From the NCBI GenBank assembly GCA_039920165.1, contig JBDSEG010000173.1, positions 1-43,364 on the forward strand: a DNA stretch of 43,364 bases, given 5' to 3'. The stretch is from JBDSEG01 sp039920165 (GTDB taxonomy: Bacteria; Pseudomonadota; Gammaproteobacteria; Burkholderiales; Burkholderiaceae_C). Position numbers and translations under genes: made by a program. Every line of letters starts with the position of its first letter. Position 1 is the first letter of the stretch. Of the stretch, positions 16,401-25,800 are shown one piece after another. A model generated the notes under the pieces. The model was not told the origin of the DNA and did no database searches. It worked only from the letters and a program-made list of their open reading frames with translations.

Positions 16401-17738
16401 CTATGCGCGCAGCGCCTGCGCGGCTGCGGCGAGCGTCGCGTCGATCTCGGCAGCGCCGTGCGCCGAACTCACGAAGCCGGCTTCGTACAGTGCGGGCGCG
16501 AAATAGACGCCGCGCTCGAGCATGGCGTGGAAGAAGCGGTTGAAGCGCTCCTTGTCGGTCGCCATCACCTCGGCATAGTTCTGTGGCAACTGCGGCGGCA
16601 GCCCGGTCGCGTTCGAGCGGGTGAAGAAGAAGCCGAACATGCCGCCTTCGCAGTCGCCTGCCATGGGCACGCCAGCCTCGCGCGCGGCGCCGAGCAGGCC
16701 GTCGAGCAGGCTGCGGGTGCGCCGCGACAGTGCTTCGAAGAAGCCGGGCCGGGCGATCTCGCGCAGCGTCGCCAGGCCACAGGCGGTGGCCAACGGGTTG
16801 CCCGACAGCGTTCCGGCCTGGTAGACCGGGCCGAGCGGCGCGAGCAGCTCCATCACCGCGCGCTTGCCGCCGAAGGCCGCGAGCGGCATGCCGCCGCCGA
16901 TGACCTTGCCGAAGACGCTGAGGTCGGGCGCGAAGCCGGGGATCGCCTTCGCGTAGAGGCTTTGCGCGCCGCCGAGCGCGACCCGAAATCCGCTCATGAC
17001 CTCGTCGAAGACGAGCAGCGTGCCGTGGCGGGTGCACAGCGTGCGCAGCTTGGTCATGAACGGCACGCTGGCACGAACGAAATTCATGTTGCCCGCGATC
17101 GGCTCGATCATCACGCAGGCGATGTGCCCACCGTGCAGCGCGAACGCCTCGTCGAGCTGCGCGAGGTTGTTGTATTCGAGGACCAGGGTATCCCGCACCA
17201 CCTCGTCGGGAACGCCGGCGCTGGTCGGGTGGCCGAAGGTCGCGAGGCCCGAACCCGCCTTGACGAGCAGCGCATCGGCATGGCCGTGGTAGCAGCCCTC
17301 GAACTTGACGATCTTGCTGCGCCCGGTCGCGCCGCGCGCGAGGCACAGCGCGCTCATCGCCGCCTCGGTGCCCGAGCTGACCAGGCGCAGCTGTTCCAGA
17401 CTCGGTACGAGTTCGAGGATCGCTTCGACCAGTTCGATCTCGCGTCGCGTCGGCGCTCCGAACGACAGCCCGTCGTCGACCGACGCGTGCACCGCGGCGC
17501 GCACCGCTGGATGGCCGTGGCCGAGGATCATCGGCCCCCACGAGCCGATGTAGTCGATATAGCGCTGCCCTTCGGCATCGACCATGTAGGCGCCTTCGGC
17601 GCGGTCGATGAAGCGCGGTGTCCCGCCAACCGCCTTGAAGGCGCGGACCGGCGAATTCACGCCGCCCGGGATGACCTTGCGTGCGCGCTCGAAAAGCTGC
17701 GCGTTGGTCAGCTTGCCTTCAGCGCATTCAGTGAACAT
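16401..17738 (-). CDS. hemL: Glutamate-1-semialdehyde 2,1-aminomutase
   Basis: HemL (445 aa) is a PLP enzyme converting glutamate-1-semialdehyde to 5-aminolevulinate in the C5 haem pathway. The N-terminus has LFERARKVIPGGVNSPVRAF, followed by GSWGPMILGHGHP, FDEVMSGFRVALGGAQ and the PLP lysine in VFGKVIGGGMPLAAFGG (Lys278). The ATG at 17738 was chosen because the family motif begins about 15 residues later; the frame extends upstream to 17879 without family similarity. The start overlaps the thiD stop by 11 bases, so hemL is probably coupled to thiD. Confidence 0.95.
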   Translation of the reverse strand: MFTECAEGKLTNAQLFERARKVIPGGVNSPVRAFKAVGGTPRFIDRAEGAYMVDAEGQRYIDYIGSWGPMILGHGHPAVRAAVHASVDDGLSFGAPTRREIELVEAILELVPSLEQLRLVSSGTEAAMSALCLARGATGRSKIVKFEGCYHGHADALLVKAGSGLATFGHPTSAGVPDEVVRDTLVLEYNNLAQLDEAFALHGGHIACVMIEPIAGNMNFVRASVPFMTKLRTLCTRHGTLLVFDEVMSGFRVALGGAQSLYAKAIPGFAPDLSVFGKVIGGGMPLAAFGGKRAVMELLAPLGPVYQAGTLSGNPLATACGLATLREIARPGFFEALSRRTRSLLDGLLGAAREAGVPMAGDCEGGMFGFFFTRSNATGLPPQLPQNYAEVMATDKERFNRFFHAMLERGVYFAPALYEAGFVSSAHGAAEIDATLAAAAQALRA

Positions 17739-18681
17739 GGCGCGGTGTTCTCGGGACGCCGCCCTCATCGACGATTTCTTCGCCGACCGCTTCGTCGCCT
17801 TCTTCTTCATCGCCGTCCGGCAAGGCCCAGAAGAAGCGGTCCGGAACGACGTTGCCCATGCCCGGCCGAAAACCCGCATCGAGCGACTGGTCGAGGAAAG
17901 TCAGCGCCTCGCCGACCGCCGCCTGCAATTCGGCGCCCGAGCCGAGGAGGGCGGCAAGCGCGGCCGACAAGGTATCGCCCGCGCCGACGAAAGCGACTTC
18001 GAAGCGCGCGAATTTCTCGCCGGTGATTGCGCCCTGCGCCGACGCGAGCACATTGTCCAGAAACTGCTCGGGCGATTTGGTGCTGGTGATGAGAACGCTC
18101 GTGACCAGGACGTAGCGCGTCCCGTGCTCGGCCGCCGCGACCGCGAGTTCACGCGGCGAGGCGGGCCGGTCGCTGGCCCATTCGGGCAGCAGGAAATCGG
18201 TCAGCGTCTGGTGGTTGCCCACCAGCACCTCGGTCTGCGGCAGCACCAGTTCGCGAAACGCTTCGAGGTAGGCCTGCTGCTCGTCTTCCTCGACCCACGA
18301 AAGATTGGCCATATACGCGACGAGCGGCACATCGGGATAGTCGGAGAGGATTTCGGCAACCGCGCTCACGCCTTCGGCCGAGCCGAGGAAGCCCACCTTC
18401 CACGCCGCGATGGTCACGTCCTCGAGCACGCTGCGCGCCTGTTCGACGATCACGTCGGCGTCGATCGCATGGTGGTCGAAGATCTCGGCGGTATCGCGCA
18501 TGACGATGCTGGTCACCACCGGCAAGGCGTGCGCGCCCATCGCCGAGATGGTTGCCACGTCGCCCGCCAGGCCGCCGGCGCCGCTTGCATCGCTTGCGTT
18601 GAAGCTCATCACGCAGGCCGGCGGCGGCTGCTCGGCGGGCGCGGTCTCGGCGCCGTCGGGGGAGGAGTTTTCAGTGGTCAT
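17728..18681 (-). CDS. thiD: Hydroxymethylpyrimidine/phosphomethylpyrimidine kinase
   Basis: ThiD (317 aa) phosphorylates HMP and HMP-P for thiamine synthesis. It has the ribokinase-fold pattern: MSFNASDASGAGGLAGDVATISAMGAHALPVVTSI near the N-terminus, KVGFLGSAE, LVGNHQTLTDFLLP and the ATP/anion-hole motif FVGAGDTLSAALAALL, where Asp is the catalytic base. The protein is longer than the usual ~265 residues because of a ~24-residue leader and an acidic C-terminal tail (GDEEEGDEAVGEEIVDEGG) that overlaps the hemL start. No TPP riboswitch elements are visible upstream, so thiamine control by that route is not supported. Confidence 0.9.
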   Translation of the reverse strand: MTTENSSPDGAETAPAEQPPPACVMSFNASDASGAGGLAGDVATISAMGAHALPVVTSIVMRDTAEIFDHHAIDADVIVEQARSVLEDVTIAAWKVGFLGSAEGVSAVAEILSDYPDVPLVAYMANLSWVEEDEQQAYLEAFRELVLPQTEVLVGNHQTLTDFLLPEWASDRPASPRELAVAAAEHGTRYVLVTSVLITSTKSPEQFLDNVLASAQGAITGEKFARFEVAFVGAGDTLSAALAALLGSGAELQAAVGEALTFLDQSLDAGFRPGMGNVVPDRFFWALPDGDEEEGDEAVGEEIVDEGGVPRTPRHVH

Positions 18682-18811
18682 GGGAGGGTTGCAGGGGAGA
18701 CGCGAGTGGGTTCGCGACAGCTTGGCGAACCACCCGGCAGACGAAGCGAAGAACGTGAGGAAGTTGCGTCGCGGCCCACGCCGTGCTGGGGTTCGCGCCC
18801 AGAGCGGTGGC

Positions 18812-18831
18812 TACAATCGATGTCCATTGTA
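18812..18831. promoter_or_regulatory. Inverted repeat TACAAT-N8-ATTGTA between thiD and rubredoxin
   Basis: A perfect 6-bp inverted repeat (18812-18817 and 18826-18831) with an 8-base spacer sits between divergent genes. Each arm reads as a TACAAT -10 hexamer on its own strand, one facing rubredoxin and one facing thiD. It may be two overlapping divergent promoters or an operator; no strong -35 was recognised for either. Confidence 0.45.
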
Positions 18832-18849
18832 ATGAGCCGGAAAGTACGC

Positions 18850-19023
18850 GTGAGCGAGCCCAAGACCTGGATGTGCCTCATATGCGGGTGGATTTACGAT
18901 GAGGCCGCCGGGGACGCCGAACACGGCATCGCTGCCGGCACGGCATGGAAGGACGTTCCGATGAACTGGACCTGTCCCGAATGCGGCGCACGCAAGGAAG
19001 ACTTCGAAATGGTGCAGCTCTGA
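18850..19023 (+). CDS. rubA: Rubredoxin
   Basis: This small iron protein (57 aa) carries one electron on an Fe(Cys)4 centre. The two ligand pairs are CLICG and CPECG, around the conserved WIYDEAAGD and the segment DVPMNWTCPECGARKEDFEM. The GTG at 18850 was preferred because GGAAAG lies five bases upstream. An in-frame ATG at 18832 (63 aa) has no ribosome site and would fall inside the putative promoter/start region. Rubredoxin next to the pil chemosensory genes is, as I recall, a common betaproteobacterial arrangement; no functional link is known. Confidence 0.92.
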   Translation: MSEPKTWMCLICGWIYDEAAGDAEHGIAAGTAWKDVPMNWTCPECGARKEDFEMVQL

Positions 19024-19070
19024 ACCGGTTGACGCTTCGCGGCCTGTCCGTGACGCGCAGCGTCCGGTTC
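19022..19070 (+). terminator. Long interrupted hairpin between rubredoxin and pilG
   Basis: Bases 19022-19028 pair with 19064-19070 (7 bp). After a 3-base TTG bulge, 19032-19036 pair with 19059-19063 (5 bp); CGCG at 19038-19041 can add 4 bp with 19054-19057. There is no T run. It could be a Rho-dependent end, or a leader structure that affects the pilG ribosome site starting five bases later. Confidence 0.35.
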
Positions 19071-19087
19071 GTCGAGGAGAAGGCGCT

Positions 19088-19510
19088 TTGAGCAACCCGA
19101 CCGATCCTGCCGGCATCAAGGTGCTCGTCATCGACGACAGCAATACCATCCGGCGCAGCGCCGAGATCTTTCTCAAGCAGGGCGGCTACCACGTGGTGCT
19201 GGCCGAGGACGGTTTCGATGCGCTGTCCAAGGTCAACGACCACGCGCCCGACCTGATCTTCTGCGACATCCTGATGCCTCGCCTGGACGGCTATCAGACC
19301 TGCGCGATCATCAAGCGCAATGCGCGCTTCGCCGCGGTGCCGGTGATCATGCTGTCGAGTAAGGACGGCCTGTTCGACAAGGCGCGCGGGCGCATGGTCG
19401 GCTCGCAGGACTACCTCACCAAGCCCTTCACCAAGGATCAGCTGCTGCAGGCCGTCGAGCGTCATGCGCGCAACGGTCCGGCGGTTGCCGCGGCGCCGAA
19501 TCGAGACTGA
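19088..19510 (+). CDS. pilG: Type IV pilus response regulator PilG
   Basis: PilG (140 aa) is a single-domain CheY-like receiver that acts with ChpA to promote pilus extension. The receiver residues are the acidic pair in VLVIDDSNTIRRS (16-17), the phospho-acceptor Asp60 in LIFCDILMPRLDGYQ, a Ser in MLSSKDG, and the Lys in YLTKPF. The IIKRN and KDGLFDKARGRMVGSQDYL segments match PilG closely. The start is TTG at 19088, supported by the strong GAGGAGAAGG just upstream. It is the first gene of the pilGHIJ-chpA cluster; pilH follows after 5 bases. Confidence 0.94.
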   Translation: MSNPTDPAGIKVLVIDDSNTIRRSAEIFLKQGGYHVVLAEDGFDALSKVNDHAPDLIFCDILMPRLDGYQTCAIIKRNARFAAVPVIMLSSKDGLFDKARGRMVGSQDYLTKPFTKDQLLQAVERHARNGPAVAAAPNRD

Positions 19511-19515
19511 ATCAC

Positions 19516-19881
19516 ATGCCCATCCACAACATCCTCGTGGTCGACGATTCGAAGACCGAACTGCATTTCCTGTCCGACCTGCTCGGCAAGCGCGGCTTTC
19601 GGGTGCGCACCGCCGAGAACGCCGACGATGCGATGAAGCGGCTGGACGAAGGCAAGCCCGACCTGATCCTGATGGACGTGGTCATGCCCGGGCGCAACGG
19701 CTTCCAGCTCACTCGCCTCATCACCCGCGACCCGCGCTTCGTCGACGTGCCGGTCATCATGTGCACGAGCAAGAATCAGGAGACCGACAAGGTCTGGGGA
19801 ATGCGCCAGGGTGCGCGCGACTATGTCGTCAAGCCGGTCGATGCCGAAGAACTCGTCCGCAAGATTCGCGCGTTCGACTGA
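19516..19881 (+). CDS. pilH: Type IV pilus response regulator PilH
   Basis: PilH (121 aa) is the second CheY-like receiver. In Pseudomonas it is needed for pilus retraction and may drain phosphate from ChpA. Visible features are ILVVDDSKTELHFLSDLLGKRGF, phospho-acceptor Asp54 in LILMDVVMPGRNGFQLTR, the Thr/Ser in IMCTSKNQETDKVWG, and YVVKPVDAEELVRKI. There is no output domain. The ATG follows the pilG stop by 5 bases, consistent with one operon. Confidence 0.94.
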   Translation: MPIHNILVVDDSKTELHFLSDLLGKRGFRVRTAENADDAMKRLDEGKPDLILMDVVMPGRNGFQLTRLITRDPRFVDVPVIMCTSKNQETDKVWGMRQGARDYVVKPVDAEELVRKIRAFD

Positions 19882-19921
19882 AGTCGTCGTCGACCGCGTC
19901 TGACCTACCCCGCCCGCAGCG

Positions 19922-20440
19922 ATGGCCAACAAACAAGCGCTGCGCGATCTTCAGGGCCGGCTCGCTCAGCGCCTGCAACTCGCCAAGGGCCGCGAGGCCG
20001 CGCGCTCGTGGCTCGCGGTCGAGTGCGCCGGGCATGGCTTCCTCTTCCCGCTGCGCGATGCGGGCGAGATCTCGCCGCTGACCAGCTTGCTGCCGGTCGC
20101 CTATTCGCAGCCCTGGTTCGTCGGTGTCGCCAATCTGCGCGGCCATGTGCACGGGGTGGTCGACCTCGGACGGTTTCTAGGCGTGACCGAAGACGCCGCG
20201 GCGCGTGACGCGGCCCGGCTGGTCGGCTTCAATGCCGCCTTCGGCCTGAACTGCGCGCTGCTGGTCGAGCGCCTGTCGGGTCTGCGCAGCGAAGAACAAC
20301 TGGTTGCGACGACCGAGGAAATAGGCCCGAGCCCTCCTTTTGTCGGCGCCCGTTATGCCGATAACGCGGGACGGGTCTGGCAGGAGCTGAACCTCGCAGC
20401 GCTCGCGGCCGATGAAAGTTTTCTCGCCATCGTGGCCTGA
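19922..20440 (+). CDS. pilI: CheW-like adaptor PilI
   Basis: PilI (172 aa) is the CheW-type scaffold that couples the PilJ receptor to the ChpA kinase. After a ~30-residue helical lead, the CheW fold is recognised from GHGFLFPLRDAGEISPLTS, VAYSQPWFVGVANLRGHVHGVVDLGRFLG and the second half LLVERLSGLRSEEQL. The pattern NLRG-x-x-x-x-VVDL is the CheW core motif. The gene lies between pilH (40 bases upstream) and pilJ (101 bases downstream). Confidence 0.9.
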   Translation: MANKQALRDLQGRLAQRLQLAKGREAARSWLAVECAGHGFLFPLRDAGEISPLTSLLPVAYSQPWFVGVANLRGHVHGVVDLGRFLGVTEDAAARDAARLVGFNAAFGLNCALLVERLSGLRSEEQLVATTEEIGPSPPFVGARYADNAGRVWQELNLAALAADESFLAIVA

Positions 20441-20541
20441 GCGCGCTGGCCCGGCCTGCATTCGCGAGGCTCGCAGGAAGACCGGTGGTAGCCGCCCGAG
20501 GGGCGTGCGTTTTGGATATTCCCTCACTCTATGAGGCTCTC

Positions 20542-22851
20542 ATGAATCTGCAGAACACCATGAATCTCGGCGTGCTCACCCCGGCGCTGGCCGGCGATGT
20601 CGACGGGCGCGGCCGGGCCGACAGCGTCGCGGATCTGCCACTGCCGGGACTGACCGCCGCGCTCGCCTTGACGCGTGGCGGCGCAGCCGGCAACGCAGCG
20701 CCGCCACCCATTTCGATCCTCGGCGAACCGGCGGCGTCCGAATTGCCCGACTTCGGCGATACCCGAATCCTCGGCGACACCACCGCCGGTGCCGGGCGCG
20801 GGATGCCGCTGATCGGTCACCGCCCGGCGACGTCGCAGCGCCGCATCCTGGCGGCGTTGGTCGTGCTCGGCACGCTCGGCGCAGTCGGGGTCGGCGCCTC
20901 GGCGCTGCTGGCGTCGAGCCGCGCGACGAGCCAGCTCGCCGCCCATGGCAACGCCATGGAGCAGGTCCAGCGCATGGCCAAATCGGTCCCGCTCGCACTC
21001 ACCGGATCGGCCGCCTCGTTCGATGCCATCCGCGATAGCTCGAACGCCCTCGTCCGCAACGTCCAGGCCCTGAAGGCGGGCGGCGACGGCGTGGCTACCG
21101 CACCCGCCGCCGTTCAGGTCGAACTCGAGCCGATCGTCGCGATGGTCGGCCGTGCGCAGGCGAATTCGCAGACCATCCTGAAGCAGGAAAAGACGCTGGT
21201 GCAGGCGAACCAGGCCATGCGTCTGGTCAGTCGCGATGCCGGCGATCTGTTGCAGGGCATCGATGCGGTGCTCGCTGCCAAGCTCACCCAGCAGGGGAGC
21301 GCGGCCGAGATCGCTGCGGTCGGCCGGCTGGCGATGCTGAGCCAGCGCCTGGGCAAGAGCGCCAACGAATTTATCGGCACCGACGGTGTCGACCGCACGG
21401 TGGCAGAGACGCTGCGCAAGGACCTCGCGAGTTTTCGCGACCTCGCCACTGCGCTGCGTGACGGCAGCGCCGACCTCAAGCTGCCGGGCAGCCGCGACGC
21501 GGCGACGCGCGAACGCCTGGACGCGATGCTCGCGACCTTCGAGACCTCGCGCACGCAGGCGGGCAGCGCCCTCGCCACCACGCCGGCGCTGGTCGGCGCC
21601 TACGACGCCGAGGCGGCGATCCTGGCGGAGAGCGACGCGCTCATCAAGGCGCTTGGCGCCGTCGGCCCGCAGATCGCGGGCAGCGCCGGTTTCGGCACCG
21701 GCAGGATCGCGTTGCTGATCAGTTTTCTTGGCCTGCTCGCGCTCGGCGGCCTCGGCCTGGTGCGCCTGTATGTCGATGCGCAGGCGCAGCGCGCCATCGC
21801 CGCCAGCGAGCAGCAGCGCGAGGCCGAGCGCCAGGAGCACGAAGCCAGGCGCGTCAACGACGCCAACCAGGCCGCCATTCTTCGCCTCATGAACGAGCTG
21901 CAGCTGGTCGCCGAAGGCGACCTCACGCAACAGGCAACAGTGACCGAGGACATCACCGGCGCGATCGCCGACTCGGTGAACTACACGGTCGAGGAATTGC
22001 GTAATCTGGTCGCGCAGGTGCAGGGAACGGTCGGCCGCGTGACCGATACGACCCAGCAGGTCGAATCGACCTCGACCGAACTGCTGGCGGCCTCGAGCGA
22101 GCAACTGCGCGAGATCCGCGATACCGGCGAGTCGGTGCTGCAGATGGCCGGGCGCATCAACGAGGTCTCGGGCAAGGCGCAGGAGTCGGCCGAGGTCGCG
22201 CGCCAGTCGCTCGGCGCCGCGGCCTCCGGCCTGCGCGCGGTGCAGGACACGATCGGCGGCATGAACTCGATCCGCGACCAGATCCAGGACACCTCCAAGC
22301 GCATCAAGCGACTGGGCGAATCGTCGCAGGAGATCGGCGAGATCACCGAACTGATTTCGGACATCACCGAGCAGACCAACGTGCTGGCGCTGAATGCCGC
22401 CATCCAGGCCGCGTCGGCCGGCGAGGCGGGACGCGGCTTCTCGGTCGTTGCCGAGGAAGTGCAGCGACTGGCCGAGCGGTCCGGCGATGCCACACGGCAG
22501 ATCGCGGCGCTGGTCAAGACGATCCAGACCGACACCCAGGATGCCGTCGGCGCCATGGAGCGCTCGACCCAGGGCGTGGTCGAGGGCACGCGGCTGTCGG
22601 ATGCGGCCGGTACTGCGCTCGGCGAGATCGACCGCGTGTCGCGCCGGCTGGCCGAGCTGATCGAGCAGATCTCGACGCAGGCGCTGAAGGAAGCCGCATC
22701 GGCGAACGTCGTGGCCGAGAACATCCAGCACATCTTCGCGGTGACCGAGCAGACTGGCGACGGCACCCGCTCGACCGCGCGCATGGTGCGCGAACTCTCG
22801 CGCACCGCCGACGAGCTCAAGCAGTCGGTTGCGCGGTTCAAGATCGCCTGA
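20542..22851 (+). CDS. pilJ: Methyl-accepting chemotaxis protein PilJ
   Basis: PilJ (769 aa) is the transmembrane receptor of the Pil-Chp system. It has an N-terminal cytoplasmic stretch of ~100 residues, TM1 at ~101-124, a periplasmic sensor containing the PilJ-type four-helix repeats (e.g. AVGRLAMLSQRLGKSANEF), TM2 at ~388-410, a HAMP-like linker, and a cytoplasmic signalling domain with the hairpin tip SDITEQTNVLALNAAIQAAS (~606-625). The start at 20542 follows GAGGCTC; the frame is open further upstream (from 20485) but lacks a ribosome site. The long N-terminal extension before TM1 (usually ~20 residues in Pseudomonas PilJ) is notable. Confidence 0.93.
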   Translation: MNLQNTMNLGVLTPALAGDVDGRGRADSVADLPLPGLTAALALTRGGAAGNAAPPPISILGEPAASELPDFGDTRILGDTTAGAGRGMPLIGHRPATSQRRILAALVVLGTLGAVGVGASALLASSRATSQLAAHGNAMEQVQRMAKSVPLALTGSAASFDAIRDSSNALVRNVQALKAGGDGVATAPAAVQVELEPIVAMVGRAQANSQTILKQEKTLVQANQAMRLVSRDAGDLLQGIDAVLAAKLTQQGSAAEIAAVGRLAMLSQRLGKSANEFIGTDGVDRTVAETLRKDLASFRDLATALRDGSADLKLPGSRDAATRERLDAMLATFETSRTQAGSALATTPALVGAYDAEAAILAESDALIKALGAVGPQIAGSAGFGTGRIALLISFLGLLALGGLGLVRLYVDAQAQRAIAASEQQREAERQEHEARRVNDANQAAILRLMNELQLVAEGDLTQQATVTEDITGAIADSVNYTVEELRNLVAQVQGTVGRVTDTTQQVESTSTELLAASSEQLREIRDTGESVLQMAGRINEVSGKAQESAEVARQSLGAAASGLRAVQDTIGGMNSIRDQIQDTSKRIKRLGESSQEIGEITELISDITEQTNVLALNAAIQAASAGEAGRGFSVVAEEVQRLAERSGDATRQIAALVKTIQTDTQDAVGAMERSTQGVVEGTRLSDAAGTALGEIDRVSRRLAELIEQISTQALKEAASANVVAENIQHIFAVTEQTGDGTRSTARMVRELSRTADELKQSVARFKIA

Positions 22852-22866
22852 GCCCGGTTGTCGCGC

Positions 22867-25800
22867 ATGCCAAGCACCCTGTACGTCCCTGACCTGTCCG
22901 ATCCCGTGCCGCCGCCGGCGGATGACCTCAGCGCGCTGGCCTGGGTCCAGGACGAATTGAAGCGCTCGCTTGATGCGGCGCACAAGGCGCTGCGCCGCTT
23001 TTTGCGCGACGCCCAGGCATTCGACGGATCGGATGTCGATGCGGTCGATCCGGCCGTGCTGCGTGCCGCGCGCGTCCAGCTGCACCAGGGCGCCGGCGCG
23101 CTCGAGCTGGTCGGTCTGCCGACCCAGGCCCTCGTGCTGCGCGCGAGCGAGGCCGCAGTGCAGCGCTGTATCGCCAAGCCGCCGCTACTGACCGTCGCGC
23201 TGGTCGGGCACGTCGAACGTGCTTCGTTTGCGCTGCTCGACTATCTCGGCCGACTGCTCGCCGGCAAGCCGGTTTCGGCGCTGCAACTGTTTCCGCCCTA
23301 CCGCGCCTTGCAGGAGGCGGCCGGCGCCGAGCGCGTGCATCCGGCCGACCTGTGGCCGCACGACTGGAAGTGGCGCGAGCTCCCGGCCGACGCCGATGTC
23401 GCGCCGCGCCGCATCGACGCGGCGACGCGGCTCGAACTCGAGGGCCAGCTGCTCGAAGTGATGCGCGGTGCGCAGCCCCAGCGCAGCGCCGGCCGCATGA
23501 GCGAGATCTGCGCGGGCCTCGGGGCGGGGGCGTCTTCAACCGAGAACGCGACCCTGTGGAAGCTCGCCGCCGCGGTCTTCCAGGCGCAGGACAAGGGGCT
23601 GCTCGGCTTCGATGTCTTCAGCAAGCGCGTCGCATCGCGCCTGCTGGCGCAGTTTCGAGCGCTCGAGCGTGGCGACAGCGCCATCTCGCCGCGCCTCGCC
23701 CAGGATCTGCTCTTCTTCTGCGCGCAAAGCGCATCGCCGGGCGACGGGCGCGGCGCGCCGCGCCTGTGGGGGGTTCGGCAGGCCTATGGGCTCGCGCACG
23801 ATGCACCGGTCGATTATTCGAGCAATGTGCTGGGGCGCCACGACCCGGCCTGGATAGCGCAGGCGCGCAAGCGCGTCGGTGCGGCCAAGGAAAGCTGGTC
23901 AGCGCTGGCCGGCGGCGAACCGAACCGCCTGCCCGGCTTGGTCGAGCAGGTCGCGCTGGTCAGTGATTCGCTCAAGCGCCTGTTTCCGCACGGCGAGGCC
24001 TTCGGCACCGAACTCCAGCGAACCGTCGCCACGCTCGCGCAGGCCGGAATCGCGCCCAGCGCCGAGCTGGCGATGGAAGTGGCGACCTGCCTCCTGTATG
24101 TCGAGGCCGCACTCGAGGATGCCGATTTCGATGCCCCGGAGCAGGCGCCTCGCGTCCTGCGCCTGATCGAGCGCCTGCACGCGGCGCGCCACGGTCGCCC
24201 GGCCGAGCCGCTCGAGGCCTGGGCCGAGGAGCTGTACCGGCGCGTCTCCGACCGCCAGACCATGGGCAGCGTCGTGCAGGAGTTGCGCGCCTCGCTGGCC
24301 GAAGCTGAACGCCTGATCGACCAGTTCTTCCGCAGCCCGACCGACCACGACCTGCTGGTCCCGGTGCCGGTCCAGATGGCCACCATGCGTGGGGTGCTGT
24401 CGGTGCTGGGCATGGACCACGCGGCTGCCGCGCTGGCGCATATGCGCGACGAGATCGAGCGCGTCGTCGCGGGCGCGGACGAACCGCAGGCCTCCGGCCT
24501 TTTCGACCGGCTCGCGAGCAACCTGGGCGCACTCGGCTTCCTGATCGACATGCTCAGCGTGCAGCCGCAAATGGCCAAGTCGCTGTTCGCCTTCGATCCG
24601 GCGCGCGGCAGCTTCGGTCCGGTGATGGGCCGCGACCCGGCCGCGCCGGGGATCGCAGCGCCGGACGCCGCACACGCCATCGAGCCGCGCCTGATCGAAC
24701 AGGTGCAGCTGCTCGCCTTCGCCGCCGTGCGCGAAGACGTGAGCCTGCACGAGGTCGAGGCCGACCTCGCGCACCTGGTGCGCGAAGCGAAGGCTGCCGA
24801 GCAGCCAGGCCTCGCCGCGACCGTCCAGCATGCGCAGGAAGCGATCGGCCAAGCCGGCGATGCGCAGGCGCTGCGCGACGCCCGCAGCACCCTGTCTGAA
24901 GCCCTGGTCGACTTCGTGCATACCGCCTCGTCGCCTGTCCCTTTCGACGGCTTCGCCCCGTCGGCCGCGATCCCGCTTGCTCAGCCTGCGCCGACCTCGG
25001 ACTCCGCGGCGGCGCCCGACCACGATGCCGAGATGCGCGAGGTCTTTCTCGAGGAGGCCCGCGAGGTCCTGCACGAGGCGCGCAGCTCGCTCGCCGGGCT
25101 GTCGCACGACCCGACCGAGGTCACACTGCTCACCGGCCTGCGTCGTGCCTTCCACACCCTCAAAGGCAGCTCGCGAATGGTCGGGCTGGACGAATTCGGC
25201 GCGGCCGCCTGGGTCTGCGAGCAGTTCTTAAATACCCAGCTCGCCGAGCAGCGCGGCCTCGACCCGGCCGGCCTCGGCTTCACCGGCTGGGCGCTCGACT
25301 ATCTCGCGCCCTGGGTCGACTCGATCGCGCAGGGAACCGACCCGCAGCGCCACGCGGGCGCGGTGGAGGCAGCGCTGCAGCGCCTGCATGCCGCGCCGGT
25401 GACGGCGCCTGCGGCACCGCCGGTCGCACCGCTGGCCGAACCGGCCGAACCGTCCGCCTCGATCCGGCTTGCTGGGCCGGCCAGCGAGCACGGAGCCGAA
25501 TTCGAGCTCGACCTGTCGGGCCTGGATGCGCTGGCCGCTGCCCAACCGACGTTCGATGCCGAAAAAACGCAGGTGCTCGAACGCCTGCCCGAGCCCGAGC
25601 GCAGCGCCGAGTCGGCGCCCGTAAGCGGCATGATCGAACTCGATTTCGAACCGGCGCACCTTCTCGCCGCACCGGCGCCGGCCGCGCCCGCGGTCGAGCC
25701 GGCGTTCATTCCCGAGCCCGCTCCGGTCGAGGAAGAGCACGTCAAGCGGGTCGGCGCGCTGCGCATCGGCATCGCCCTGTTCAACATCTTCCTGAACGAG

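Noticed and set aside
18682..18831. TPP riboswitch upstream of thiD
   Set aside because: No CTGAGA or other conserved THI-box segments were found on the thiD strand.
20524..23085. 853-codon open frame on the minus strand across pilJ and the start of chpA
   Set aside because: Shadow of GC-rich coding DNA: Arg/Gln/Asp-rich text without domains, antisense to clearly recognised pilJ and chpA.
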